The position numbers and the translations under genes are program-made. Shown piece after piece: positions 13,301 through 26,700 of a stretch of DNA of 64,000 bases (positions are counted from its first letter, which is position 1; each line of letters begins with the position of its first letter). The stretch is from the NCBI GenBank assembly GCA_024734555.1, contig JANPWX010000054.1, forward strand, positions 7,459,133 through 7,523,132, read 5' to 3'. The stretch is from Trochalopteron elliotii (Eukaryota > Chordata > Aves > Passeriformes > Leiothrichidae). The notes beneath the pieces are model-generated. The model was not told where the DNA came from. It worked only from the letters and a program-made list of their open reading frames with translations, and ran no database searches.

Positions 13301-15428
13301 CCTGCATTTATAATTCTAACCATTCTCTAAATCCCCTCTCTTTTTATGAGGTTTCTTGTGTATGGTCTGTGTTCCTTTATTTGCAATACATGTATATAAT
13401 TTTTAATAAATATGCATTATCAGGGATGCACATTCACAGTTTTAGTCAAGTCGCCTATTGGTTTTGTAAACTTCATCTTTTCCACTGTATAGGGAATTTG
13501 GTCAGAGGAGAGGTTATAGTTATTAACTTGTAAAACTACAGCTATTTTCAAGAAATAAGAAGTGGGTGGCATCAACTGAGATCTTCAAAATGTGTATTTA
13601 CTTCAGGTGGATTTCCTGGTTTTTAATGCACTATATTTCAGTATGCTCTAATTTTAAGACCTGAAGATTAGTGTTGAGGTTCTGGAGCTTTGCCATATAG
13701 TAAGATTTCTGCTTTCTGAGTTTACTTTATCTCAAGAAGTAAAATTAATATGTTTGCATCTGTATAAACTAAAGGTTTAACTTTGGTGTTGATACGTGCA
13801 GACCAGTTAGGAGGTTTATTCAATATCACTAATGCTGCCTTGATGTTTCTGTCAGTGGATTAAAGACAGGTAACTTATGGAAAATTTCTTACACTTGTGC
13901 TGTCTGCTCAAAGCCATATGTTTTGTTTTTACTATTGTTTTAATATTCTTAAAAGGAATTTCTGTTCTTGACTTTTAAACTGGATAATCTGTATGGGGGA
14001 AATAATAGGTAACTTCTCTCTGCCTTGAAAATAAATCTCTGCAAAAGTGCTACATGGGATAGACACAATGATATCAATGACCATTAATACTTTCTCTGAT
14101 TTAAATAATTCTAATCCCCCCCAGAGTTGTAGTAGGTTAACAAAGGCTGCTGATACTCCCTCTGCAAGTAACACAATAAAACTGTCACAGAAATATTTCA
14201 TCTGTTTATGATGTGGCCTCGGTTTTATCATTCTAAACCCCTTCTCCTGTAGTTCAGTTGATATAATGCTGTGCAAAGCAACAGCATCTGTACTATGGCG
14301 TGTGATAGAGGTTTTCAAAAAATAAGATCTTATGTTTCCTCAGTAGTCTCCCTTATTTAAGCAAAAAAATAGAGCAGAAACTCAGGCTGAATGTCACAGA
14401 TCAGCAATTTTTTATGTTGTTACACACAGGCTAAATCAGTGATGAAAAAACAGTGTATAAACTGGATGTTTCCCTCATATCCCACTGGACTACAGGCCAT
14501 GAATTTCTATAAACCCATTGCTTTTGGAGAAACCAAACTGAAAATTTTTATTGATTGTATGTGCTAAGAACAGTACAATGCATGACTTGGATGTAGTTCT
14601 TTTCCGGTAATCTGTTACTTATTTGTTGGTCAAAATACCCTGGCAGTGTCCAGGGCTTTCAGAAAAGAGATAGCATGGTGTGGCCCAGATTCGCCAGCCT
14701 AAATGCCATCTAATTCCACCTAAGTCCTTTTGTCTAATGTTTCCTGCTGGCTACATGCCTTTGGAAGCCTGGAGCCAACCAATAAGAACCAACAGGCATG
14801 GGGCCTATTGTGGATTTATATGGGATTAAAACTGTGTAAATCTGAGCCATTGCTATGCTCCTCTGTTTTTTTCCTGGCTGTACCAAACAGCATCAGCCTT
14901 ATCTGACAGTGATATGCAAACCACAGACTGTACTGTCCCATTGAAAATGCTGCTGAGTCTCAGAGTGTCATTACAGCCACTGTTCCAAGCCTTAACTTCT
15001 CCATCCAGCACCTGAGGGTGTTTTTTCAGTTCCTGCTTTGAGAGTGTTGAGAAAGATTTGCTGGACACCTCCAATGGATGCAGGCAGTGTTGGGAAGGAC
15101 ATTGTTTACACATACACCTAGCTGTTGAAGTGGAAAATACTCTGTGTATAACAAATTGTAACATTCTTTTGCAGGATATCTTTTAAAAAAAATTAGTAAA
15201 ATCTATTTTACTTTATTCTGTGGTTCTGTTCTTGAGCCTCCAAAAAGAATAGGTCCCTCATACTTTGTTATGAGGTGCAAGTTGTTTGCAGGAGTAGCTG
15301 AATTCTGAGTGGAGTCTTTTCTTTACCTTCTCTTGTTGCTTTTGGAATTGTTTTCAGTGTGGCAGTTGTTGTCCTTTGGGTTTTGATTTTTGTTAGGGAC
15401 CTAGAGTTCGTGGTTTTTCAGAAGACTG

Positions 15429-15460
15429 AAAATATAGTCTCTATGCAGAGACTATATTTT
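15429..15460. repeat. Perfect 14-bp inverted repeat with 4-nt loop
   Basis: The arms AAAATATAGTCTCT (15429-15442) and AGAGACTATATTTT (15447-15460) are exactly complementary around the loop ATGC. Pairing stops at both outer ends, so the hairpin is isolated. It is too short to be a microRNA precursor, and no family with such termini is recognised. Confidence 0.85.
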
Positions 15461-15798
15461 GAATCCCATTTACAGCCTAAGCCAGTGAAATCCTTTTTCT
15501 CTTACTATTAATTTTTTAAATGACTACAGAAGAGCACAAACTAGAGACGTAAGTGAATCCCCTTATTAGGTCTGTGATAAACTGAGTCAGCATGAAAAAA
15601 AAAATGATTGTGTTAACTTCCTACTTCATAATGCTGTCAAAATCTACTGCATATACCTCTGTATATGCTGACAGGAACATCTAGAGAGGCAGAGAGGGAA
15701 CACCATTCAGGGCAGAGAGCAATGTTTGAAGACCTACTTGGTCGAAGTCCAAAGCAACCTGAATTTGAAATTTTGAATTTAGTATTTTCCCTATTTTG

Positions 15799-15858
15799 AG
15801 CAGGAGTTTGGACAAGGTGATATTTTGAGGTGCCTGCCAGCCTGGATGATTCTGTGAG
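15799..15858 (+). mobile_element. CR1 LINE 3'-end fragment, degenerate
   Basis: The segment reads like a worn copy of the avian CR1 3' end in sense orientation: a GCAGGAG-TTGGAC start, then GGTGAT, then a degraded AAGGTCCCTTCCAACC region, ending at GATGATTCTGTGAGA. The last part resembles the (ATTCTRTG)n tail typical of CR1 3' termini. Only about 60 bp is recognisable, as is usual for 5'-truncated CR1 copies. Divergence is high, so it is an old insertion. The assignment is by eye. Confidence 0.6.
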
Positions 15859-15964
15859 AGATTTTCTGGGAGCTGGGATTTAAAAGGTGTGTTTTTGATA
15901 CATCATTAATACAGTGGAAAATTTAAAAGAGAATAAAATGTAAATTTCTGCTGACTGTGTGAAT

Positions 15965-16000
15965 TAAAAAAAAAAAAAAGAAAACAACAAAACCCCAAAG
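15965..16000. repeat. A-rich / A-C low-complexity tract
   Basis: A run of about 14 A residues is followed by GAAAACAACAAAACCCCAAA. It is simple sequence; it could be an old retroposon tail, but no element body is recognisable upstream. Confidence 0.7.
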
Positions 16001-19000
16001 TGCTTTTTGAGCACTTGGGCAAATTAATTAGATAAAAGCTGAGTGGAGACTAGTTCTGGAAGCTCGTCAGAAAAAATCAGATATTTACCTCTGCTGCTTC
16101 TTCCTGATGCCAGATAAAACATCTGTTATGGGAGTAGCTGCAACAAAAGCCCCATGCGAGAAAAAGTAATTTGAGTTGGGAGACTGTTTGCTTTTTATTT
16201 ACCTTTGGTTGCTGTCTATCAATCGACTCAAGTTTTTTCATACTGTATTAACTTACCTGTAATAAATTGAAGCTGAGCTGGCTTTGTAGCAGAGATTTGG
16301 TTGATGGGGCTACCAGGAGGCCGGAGCTCTGAGTTTGAGTGCAGTTGTTGTGATCAGGGGTGTCTCAGGAATAAAGACTGAGGATGTTTTCATAAAATGT
16401 GCAGCTGAAACAGTAGAAGACAAAGGGTAGAAGCTTGTTTTGTGAAGAAAGTTCAGAAAAACCAACATAATTTTCCTAAATGCTTGGTCTTGATGGAATA
16501 AGCATTTCATACAAACATGTCTGTAGAAGAGCATTCTCAAGATCGTTTGGTACTATCTTTGGTGGGATTCTAGGTAAGAGAATAATTTTTTTTATATCTG
16601 GAGTTTTGAGGGATAGACTTCCAGAATTAAATCTGGATATACTCTCAAAAAAGTTTGTTTCCTGGTTACAATGTTTTGGTTGTGATAAGAATATAGCATG
16701 TGCTGGCTTACTGCTTTGTGAGTATTCATGCTTAATCTCTGCAGCTTTGTCACTGTTCTGATATTCTGTATTTTTAAGAAGCTCATGCTTGTCTTCTCCA
16801 GTTCCTAGGCCCTTCACTGTGCCTCACAGCATGAAAATTTGGAAGACAAAGGAGAAGCAAGTGAAAGGCCTATTAAAGTTCAGGTCGTTATGTTATGAAA
16901 AATTTAACAATGGCTTATCAAAAATTTAATTCAGTCTGATGAATGAACTGTGCAAATCTAGAATGAATTCTTTGCTTTGATTAAATAAAATGGAGGGACT
17001 TAAGAATTCATTCCAGTGCTGTAGGATAAGTGCTTTTGGACCATCATAATTAATGTAGAGCTCTGTCTTTCTGATGTAAGTTGTTGAGGAAATGCATGTT
17101 CTTCCTCTCTTTCTTGGATCAGTTCAATTTAAATTAGAGCTGAACTCTGTCAGTGAAGGTCATTGTTACCATTCTTGTTTTCACTAGTAGTATTTGTAAA
17201 GCAATATGGAAAAAAATTACCTAACTTGGGGAGGAGCTATTACATAAAATTTAATAATATTTTCATTTTAGAATATGTGCTATCAAATTATTGAATACTT
17301 TAAAATTCAAGAACTGGTGCAATTTTTTTGTATAGAGCTGTGTGTGTATTTAATATTAGGTTAGCAGACTGCTAATTGAGGTGGAGATAATTTCATGACA
17401 GTGGTGCACTAATAGCTGGATGAAGTGCATTGTGAATCCTTGAAAGTGTAACAGTGCCATGGAATGATAAAGCTGAGGACATGTATCCACCTTAAAAGGA
17501 GTATTGCTCATAATGTATTTAAACAGTTAAATATAGATATTTAGAAAGTTTAATCTAATTATTTCATAATTAAATCTAACGTATACCTTCAGAGAATATA
17601 TAACCAAGCATAGGTTTTTGAATGACTTGTGTGGATTGGCTTGTTGCTGTTGTTGAGTTCCATATTAAAGCTGTCAGAACCATAACTGTTGGTAGTAGAA
17701 ATTACTTTCTCAGTCCTTCTATATGTATTTTTCATAGGCTAAGGTACATTTGAAAACCGCTGAGAGCTAAATCTAGTTCACCGTAGGCTTATTGGGTAAC
17801 ACTTCTATAGATAATGTGATGAAAGTAGACTAAAAGTTAAGTGTCAGCTTCTTGGTATTGACTTACATGGGACAGGACTGTTATCATCTTGTCTGAGGTG
17901 TTCCATCACTATGGAAATTGCTTACATCGTGGCAGGGGAAAGCAGTGACTGACCAAGAGGCCAGGCTAAGGTAGCATACCCAATTGCTTTAAAAGGAGAT
18001 AATGGCTGGAATTTAGATGGTAATGTTTTCAGAACAGGTACTAGAGGCAGTTGAAAGTTTGGGCTCTTTGAAGCAGCTTAGCTGCTTATTTTACTACTGG
18101 CTGATCCAGTGGTGAATTTGTCAGATTTGTCTAGTTACCAATTCCATCTACTTAGTAGTTAACTGAAGTAATGTTGTGGGGTGTTTTTCTTTGGTTTTGC
18201 TTTATTTTTCATAAAGATCACAAAGAAACTTAAAATCTTTTTGGCCCTATCTATGGGTGTTGTCATCGCTGTCCAGTTTGTTCTTCTGTAATAAAAATGA
18301 GGGGTTTTGAATGCCCACTGCTTCTAGTGAATAAAAAAGGAAGGAAAAGATTCTCATAGCACTATGTGGCCTTTTCATTCTGAACTGCAAAGCAAACTTT
18401 TGAATTCTTAGTGACTTACGGCACTAGTCTCCTTTGGAGGATGATGGCTATTAATTGCCAGTTAATTAAGCAGTATGTTGCACGCTGGGTGATTCCGACA
18501 AGTTCAGGATTCTAGATTATCTAATTTAGTCTTGCTATCACCAGAACCCTATTTTGTCATCTGTGGCAGCAAATGAGTTCCCCTCATTGCTAAAGGGAAC
18601 TCTGACATACTAAAATAATCACTGGATTATTAATATGCTGAATAAAAATTAAGTTCATTAGTAAATCACTGTGGATAACAATGGGGTAGAAGAAAAAGGT
18701 ATATAAGCACTTGGAGTGGGATTATGATAAGGGCTTACAGAGGAAAAGATTGCTCCTTGGAAATAGCATCTGTGGAATGAAATGGGATCAGAAAGGTGAA
18801 TCAAGTGGCCTTCAGTATCTGGAGGCAAAGGTTTAGGATTAGGGGGCTGACAAGCAATGGAAATCTAATGAGAAAAAGCTCTTGCTGGATAGGAAATACT
18901 TGATGACAACAGCTGAGTTTAAAAATGCCAGTGAAATAACTTCTCCTTCATAATATGCATTATTTTTTAGCATGTTACTGTACGTCCTAAAGTATGATTA

Positions 19001-20753
19001 AAGTAATTAATAATAAAAAAAATCCTTGTATGAGTTGCAGTAGTTGCATTATGTGTCTATAGGCTACCAGCTCTGAGTGACACAAATGAGCTTTTCTGCT
19101 GAGTGTTGTTGGCAATAAGCTCTTGCTGTATCTTTGGTACCTCTGATCTAGTTCCACAAGATTTTTCTGTCCAATACAAAGGGTACTTATTCTTTAGGAC
19201 TAACTTGACCAATCTGCATCGCAGGAGAAGCATTTTGTGTTTCCAGTAGAAAATTTGAATGTAGGAAAAGCAAGTCCAAACAATTGATTTCACAGTCTGA
19301 CTTGGGGATGCCCATTGTTTGATCTTGATCTGCCACTCTAGACAACAGTTCTGCTACATTTGGTGATGGAAACTAGAGAACATAGAAAGATTTTTAGGAA
19401 ATTCTTATGATTTTTTTTTTTCTTCCTCACTTATCTCTAGAACTTTGTGCCTTTTAGATATATCGGTGTGGAGGTTTCAGTCTTAATATGCTGGTTCTGG
19501 ATATTTTGACAGCTCATAGGATCTGCATTGGGAGATCAGAGGTGGGAGGCTCCAAATGTCTTCAGAAATATTTAAATGTAGGAAAAGTGCAACCATGAGA
19601 ATCTTGTAGGTTTTAGTATATATTGGATAGAAATTGATTTTAAAGACAAAATAAGAATTTTAAAAGTGCTATTTGCATGAGAAAACTTATGACAGAATTC
19701 CTACAAATCAAATGTCGTTTGACAACTGTTTCAGAAGTTTTTTGACTGTAGCAGTCACACTTTGCAGTCTACATGTGTCCATAGTTATTTGAATTCTTAT
19801 CTTAGCAGAATAATTCCAGTTATGTCCCTTGCCAGAGACAAATTACTCTGAGTTATTTTGCTTGACAGCAGCTCACTTCCACCCCATACCTAAAGACATA
19901 ATTTGAGACTTCTGATCTAAATTGAATCCTTAATAGCTTGTCACACTTACTATAAATAAATCTCCTTAAAGGCCAGCTAATATAATTATTTTAATTGGGA
20001 AATAGTTTTGGTGTGATTGCACTCCCTTATTCTATTAATTGCTCATCACTGGCAGAACTGACTCCATTTTTCCATAGTCCTTAATACGGTCACTTTTCCC
20101 CTTTGCTCTTCTTCTTCTGTCTTGTATTGAGAAATGCCTTCTCAAAGTTACAGACAATTGCAAGTTCTGAACTTGTTGTCATGTTGGCTGCATAGAAATT
20201 TTACATGATTTTTTTTTAAATTATTTTTGGTTTTTTAGGCCTCAAGTCTTAGCGGTAGATTTTCTTACTCCTTTATCATTCTCTCTTGTGTTCACAATTT
20301 TGATTAGACAAATAGGCAAAAAAGCCCCTTTCTCTTTGTGCCTCAAACACTTGTTACTGGTTCCCAGGGGAGGTCATAGGATGGGCTACTCTTCACCTTC
20401 TTCTACTTCAAGAACTATGCCTAAACTCTAATGGATTATTTTTGCAGTATCTTTTGTTCACAGTGTACTATTGCCTTGTGTACTGGCAAACTTTGTCAAA
20501 GTTTTTTAGTAAGGCAATTGGCAAGAAAGTAGTGAGTACAGCTGGTAGTCAGCTTTGTAGTTTCTGTCCTGAAAGTCCATACGAGTTTCTGTTTGATATT
20601 TAAGAAGAAAGGGCTTAGTTTGTTTCCTGCTTGCTTCTGATCCCCTTGATCTTTCTAGAGGCAGTCCTCATATTGCTGGAATACTTTTCCTCAAGCTCTG
20701 CTTATATGAATTTATTTTAAATTAAGGTAATTAATGCTAGTAAATTATGTATT

Positions 20754-20778
20754 GGGGAGGAGGGGGTGGGGGGCAGGG
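20754..20778 (+). other. G-quadruplex-type motif (intron 1, sense strand)
   Basis: Four G runs of at least three (GGGG, GGGGG, GGGGGG, GGG) are separated by loops of 4, 1 and 2 nt. This satisfies the usual G3+N1-7 pattern. It lies on the sense strand of KCNMA1 and so could form in the pre-mRNA as well as in DNA. The motif is seen; folding is inference. Confidence 0.75.
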
Positions 20779-23700
20779 CACGAAGGTGACCCAGTTCTGG
20801 GAAGGCAGAATGTGAAAATAACCTTAAGGCTTTAAGAAGGAAAAGTTTAATCAGTTTTTATAATTAATGAATGTTCATGCTCCAGAAATGTTTCCCACAG
20901 GGTACTTGGAATTCAGATTTTAGAGCTCTCTTTACATCTTGTGTAAGGGTGATATGCTTGCTGTGGTTTTTTGTTTAATGCTTATGAAAAAAAAATTTCA
21001 GCATCTGAGAAGATGTGAAAATCTTTGGGGTGTATATAAAAATATGAGCACACACTAAAGGATGAAGGAGAGAAAGCAATTGGGTTCTAGTGTGTGCTTG
21101 TGTATTATTGTTATCATTACTCTTGTGCTGTGTAGACTCTGCAGAGACATGCTGAAAGAGCTCACTGCCTGACCTCTGTGCTCCAGAACTTTTCCCTCTA
21201 AGTGGAACATTGAATGAAATTAGTACAGGAGGATGAAGGCTTGTTTTCTTATTCTGTTACTAGAAAAAACCCAAACCACTAAACATGTGTGCATAGGGAT
21301 CTTAAAGGGTGAAGACAGAAGATTTACCTGGTTTACAAGAAGAAAACTAAATTTTCAGAACACCTGAAAAATTAGCTTCCACTCAGAGTGGTGTTAGTAC
21401 TAAAGCAGACCATAAAGTCTGTAGTTACTTACTTGAAATTTTTAATTCTACAAGACTCATCCTGAGCTATTTAAAAATCTTTGAGGCTGTGGACCAGGGA
21501 GGAGTAAAACTGAATAGAACTCCAGAGTGAGGAAAATGGGTCATACTGAGCAGCATTTACTTGCTGGATCATATTCACCAGCACTTTTTCTGTGAACTTC
21601 CATGTCCAATTTCTCTTGAATTCTGCAACCCAAATATTATTTAATTGAAATGTGATTACAGTATCTTCTGTTTGTTTGATTTTACAGTTTGCTAGAGTTT
21701 GAGAGAGAATTATGTTTGAAATAGTCCCTGCTGTTTAATATCTCTGAAGGAAGTATTTTTCCCTAATCATGCATCTGTTACACAGTTTAAGTTTTTTTTC
21801 AGCTTTAATATTATTTAATTTTATTCTTGTAGAAAGCAAAACATGAGAGATGAGAAAATCTAGTTGTTACAGTATGTTGTTAGACATGAGAAACCTCAGT
21901 TAAACCTCTGTGGTGTCACAGACTTCTTGGTTGGCACTGGGGGAATCCTGATGCGTTGGTGGCTCCTTTGCAGTTGAGTGGTTCTCTGGTCGTGCAGTTC
22001 TGTAAAGAAAAAGTGGTGAGGAACTCTAGAGTCAAACTGTAGCAGAGGCCTTCCTAATGGTCTCCAGAAATAGAATTCATCTGATATTTGGACAGGCAAT
22101 TGATAATGAAAACACTGCTTCCAATTTGCTCCTCCAAACAGTTATCTGATAACAAGTCCTTAGGACAAGTTAATTTGTATCTGCAGTAGACTGCATGAAT
22201 GGCATTTGTACAGGGAAACTTTTTATATCCCTGATGTGAAATGTAAACTTGAATAAAGCTCTTCATCTCCTTTTAACAGTAGGCTGTCCTTTGGAAGTCT
22301 TTATAAAATGATTTTGGTAAGTTTGAAAGATGATGTCAATTACTACCAAGAGGCCTCTTGAGGAAGTTTTATCTCCCTGGGTGGTTTTTTTTTGGTGTAA
22401 TTTAAATCACTGATAAGTTTTATCTGGGTTACTACATCATGATGCTTTATGTTCCCATTCTCTCCTTGACTGGCAGCTAAAGATAAGATTGATGACAAAG
22501 ATACTGAGTGGCTGGCGGTAAGGATGCTGTGATTACTGTGCTGTCAGAAGCCAGAACTGAGGAAGGAACCCAATTCACTCACTGATTCACTGTGGTCAAA
22601 TCTGAACGCAGCTAAACTCATTTAAAAGGAAGGGTGAGGAAGTGAATTTTCTTTCTAATGGGCCTGAAAATAATGAAAACATTGTTAATAATGCATAGAT
22701 TAAGGTTTGGGTTTTTTTCCTTGCATTTTTTAATTACTATGCTGTAATCAAGGACTAGTATGATGAGTGGTTCAGAAATCCTTGAATGTAGAGAGGTTTC
22801 TGAAAGCTAGATCCATGCCAGGAGGGGATAAATATTGATCAGATGGTATATGTTATTTTGTGGTTACTTGAATTTCATATACTACAGAAAGGAAAAAAAA
22901 TTCTAAGCCTTGGCTTAAATCTTGTTTTATTGCCAGTAACCATCTCTTGCCTTTACTAAAATGTGCAGTCTATGCTTCTGGCTTTTTATATTTCATAACC
23001 TGTGGGTGGGATTTTTATTTTTTTTAAATTATTGTTGTCGTTTGGGTTTTTTTCTTTGTTTTCTACTGTGAATAATTTTAATGAAGTGCTCCACAAGAGG
23101 ACACATCCCATTTAAAAGTGACCCAATACCTGAATAGTTTCTTAACAAACCATTTTTTGTAACTCCCCTATGTGGTTTGGGAAAACATTGCATCAGTGGA
23201 TGTGATGTGAGGGTGGGAAGGAGCAGCATTCCTGACAGTGGTGCTGAGGGCTGGCAGCAGCTGGCAGCCTGCCAGTGGCCATTCCTGGGCAGGGATTCCA
23301 GGTGTTAGCAGGATGCAGCCGCTCTCCACCAGTCCTTCTGGGGATACTGCCAAAGTATTTTGATAGCTCTGCTCTTTTTTCCTTATTTCATTCCCTTTTC
23401 TGATGTTCTTTTTTTCCTCTTGCCTCTGTACTGTAATGATGACAGTGTGATAACTTTTTTGAAGAATGATTTTAGGAGAATCCTCAGTGCAGGGGCAAGT
23501 CCGTGGCCATTCATGCTCAGCCAGATTTGCAAACTGAAATATGGGCAGAGAATCAGTATTTTCTTGTTCGGCAAGTCCGTATCTTATCACATATTCAATT
23601 ACAAAGTAATTGCTTTTCTTTGGTATTACTAACCTTTAAAAGTACTTAGGAAACTCCCCTTTTGCTGAAGAGAATGTGAATCCTTAATGAATGAAAAATA

Positions 23701-26700
23701 AGCTATTTTATAACTTCCAGATTATTATTTGAGGCCATTTTGGGATCAGGATGCTAGAGAATATCATGCTAATTACACATTTTTAGGATTTATCCTGATT
23801 TTCGTGATTTTGTTTCTTTAGCAAATATACTAAAAATGTTTGAGTCATGTCTATGATTTTAAATACTCTGTATGAAGTAAAATAAAGCTTTGATTAAGGG
23901 CTTTGATTTTTTTTCTAGTGGAAAGTTAAATAAACTTCAGAAAAATGAGTCTAAAACAGGTTTACTAAAAATGTGCTAGAAAGTGCATAGAAAGAATTGT
24001 TATGATACCTAAAGAATTGGTGTACTAATTTGAATTGTGATTTGTGATGATATTAGGAGACTAGAACTGATAATCAGAAGAAAGGAAGGCTGGGAAAATA
24101 AAGCTGATTCCTAGGATGGTACTGTTTCATTTTGATCAGTAGCCAAATTAAACTTACCAATAGCTCCCTATTTAGTACTATGTTTAGCAAAACATGCTTC
24201 ATCTGAGCTACCCCTTAGAGCAGAGTTTCTAATCCAGTCACTCCATGGAGAGCATGAGAAGAAGGCAAGAGACACCGAAGTCTGTGGATGTTGTACTTTC
24301 ATTTCCTTACTTACACTATCAAGTCTTCTGTGAGGAGAAGCCTATGTTCCACTCCAGGCTGGTGAGAATCCTTCCTGCTAGCTAGAGTTTCACAACCTCC
24401 TTTACTTGTGCCAGCAGTTGGGTGGTTGGGCAAAAATAATAGATCATGTTGTCCTTTCTTAAGCTTAATTGCAAAACTCTGTCAGTTTTGTCTTTGAGCT
24501 CAGTCTCCAGATATGGTTTTCACATAAAAACTGTGTCTAATGGGACATTGGTGAGTAAGCAAGATAGGCTGAACTTGGTGGTTCTGTAAGGAATGCTACT
24601 GTAAGGAATTCTCAATATTTGTCTTTCTTCATCTTGGCATCTTTGATATACTAAGCTTTTGAAACATTATTTTCATGTGTTTTTCACTTTGGCATACTGA
24701 AAGTGGTTTAACACTAAGAGTAGCCTTGGTTCCATTTACTTCATGTAACTGATCTCCTGCAAGTCAAAATTACTGTTTAAGTTTATTTGGAGATGTTAAG
24801 CATCAGCAGTCTTTAAGTGCTATTGCCTGAAAATGTTGAGTGTTGCTGGAGAACTCTTTAACCTTCTGCTGGCTATAAATGGCTCAGCATTGAGAAAGAT
24901 CTGAACATAGACATCAATAGGGGAACTTGGCCATTATGAAGCTACATAGCATTTCAATTCCTGCATGGAGATGTAGTAAAATAAATCTGATTTTATATGC
25001 AAAGTGACAGTGCTGTAGCAATGCAAATGGCACTTTTGGTTATAACAATACTTATTTACAGCAGAATTAATTTCAAATATTGTTTCATTTAGACTCTGAA
25101 GGGAATTCATGCATTTCTCTAGATAGTTTTTGTCATTCTAGTTTATAACTTCCATTGCTTCCTTTAATCCTCATAAAATCTATAGTGTTGTGTACTTCCT
25201 CTGTGCTCAGTGACTTGAAAAGTAATTTTCAAAATCAATGTATAATTATTATTTTTTCAAATTAGATACAGCTAATCTGTGTAAGTAAATGATGCATATC
25301 ATGCTAACACTGATAGGACATGACATAAAAACCTGTTAAGCCTACCAGTGCTGAGAACTTAATGCCTGATTTGCCCCTTTCTGTAGTAATAAATTATCTC
25401 TACTATTAGTTGACCTGAGATTTAGTGAATTGTTCTCAGTTCCATGTGAATTTTAATGGGTGTGAAGAAATCAGAATACCTCTTTCTTTGAACATAGTCA
25501 GTGCAATTATTCCTATGTAAAAAAAAACAAACCTATAAATGTAACAGAAAACAGACAAGGCATTTATGACTGTAGGCAGCCATGGCATAGGCAAGTAGGC
25601 TTGACATATCTCTAGGATTATTTCACTCATCACAAAGTGAGGAGTGCTTCCCAGCATTGTGTTGACCTACATGTGCTGGTATCACAAAACAATTTGCAAG
25701 GAATAGCTGAAATACATGTGATCCTGACCACTTTTTTAAGGCAACAGAAAGGTTTGGTTCTCATAACTAGTTTGACCATCTGTTTTTCTGTGGCTAGAGG
25801 CAAATTCTTTTTCCTTTTTTTCCTTCTTTAAAAATAAATTTCTTATTATTTTCCATCATGTTGGCTCAGCTAAACCCAACTTGTCCTAATGCTTCAGCAG
25901 GGAACTTGATCTTTTAACTGAAGCTGGATGAAGAAAATGCATTAAATCAGAAAGTCTGTGTATTTACCCAGTTGTATTATTGCTTCTCAATTTTCTGAAA
26001 AAAGATCTTGTACTAGAGCTCTGATTAGCAAGTGCAGCTACTTCTGTCTAGCAGACAGGTAGTGTGTCACAGAAGCAATCCATCTGTGCCTAAGAATTAC
26101 ATAGAAATAGAATACAGGAGTTGCTGATGAAGTGAGGAATACAAAAACGTGGCTATAGTCATGGATGTGTCTACATGGTGTGCTCAGTGCAAAGTCAATA
26201 TTCCACATCCGCTCTTGTTCCTGTGCAAGAATATTTTGGCAGGAATCTCTTCATGAAACTCCTTGATGAATTTAGGCTGAGGGGACAGGGATGGAGAGAG
26301 CAGTGAAATACTGAGTACTTGCCATTTGAGGTCTTACTTCAACATCTGAGCCTCTAAAAATTCCCATTTCTCTGTAGTGAATCCTAATTTGTCTCTGCTG
26401 GATGTTTGCCACTTTGGATGGTGCTCTGGAGAGTGCCAGTCATATCACCAGGTGCCTCTAATTGGATTAGATGGCTCCACTCCTAGCCCTTTTCTAAGGA
26501 ACATTTATCCTGGCTGCCATTTCACAATATAATTTCTAACTATTTTTGTATTTAGATTGGATGAAAGCTGTGAGATACCTGCAAAATGGAAGAGGCTTTG
26601 ATCCTGTCTTCCTTGAAATATTTATAAGGAAGAAAAAATGTTTTTTAGGGCTTCTGAATCACAGGAGCCAAGAGCTCAGCTGGATGCCAATTAAATCTCT

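Larger units (their letters stand above)
1..15798. other. Intronic stretch without recognisable genes or repeats
   Basis: About 15.8 kb of AT-rich unique-looking sequence. The only items noted are an imperfect hairpin at 10344-10372, a perfect hairpin at 15429-15460 and two open frames (minus strand, 5053-5643 and 711-1007) that resemble no protein I know. No transposon consensus, RNA gene or exon with homology was recognised. Confidence 0.6.

Noticed and set aside
13932..14318. 128-codon minus-strand open frame
   Set aside because: No recognisable motif and no supporting signals; treated as chance.
23168..23590. 140-codon minus-strand open frame overlapping a GC-richer patch
   Set aside because: No homology is recognised. 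The frame is explained by locally higher GC content, which lowers stop frequency.
25160..25262. Possible MIR fragment (TTTAATCCTCATAAAATCTAT)
   Set aside because: Only one short landmark matches; the remainder does not follow the MIR order.
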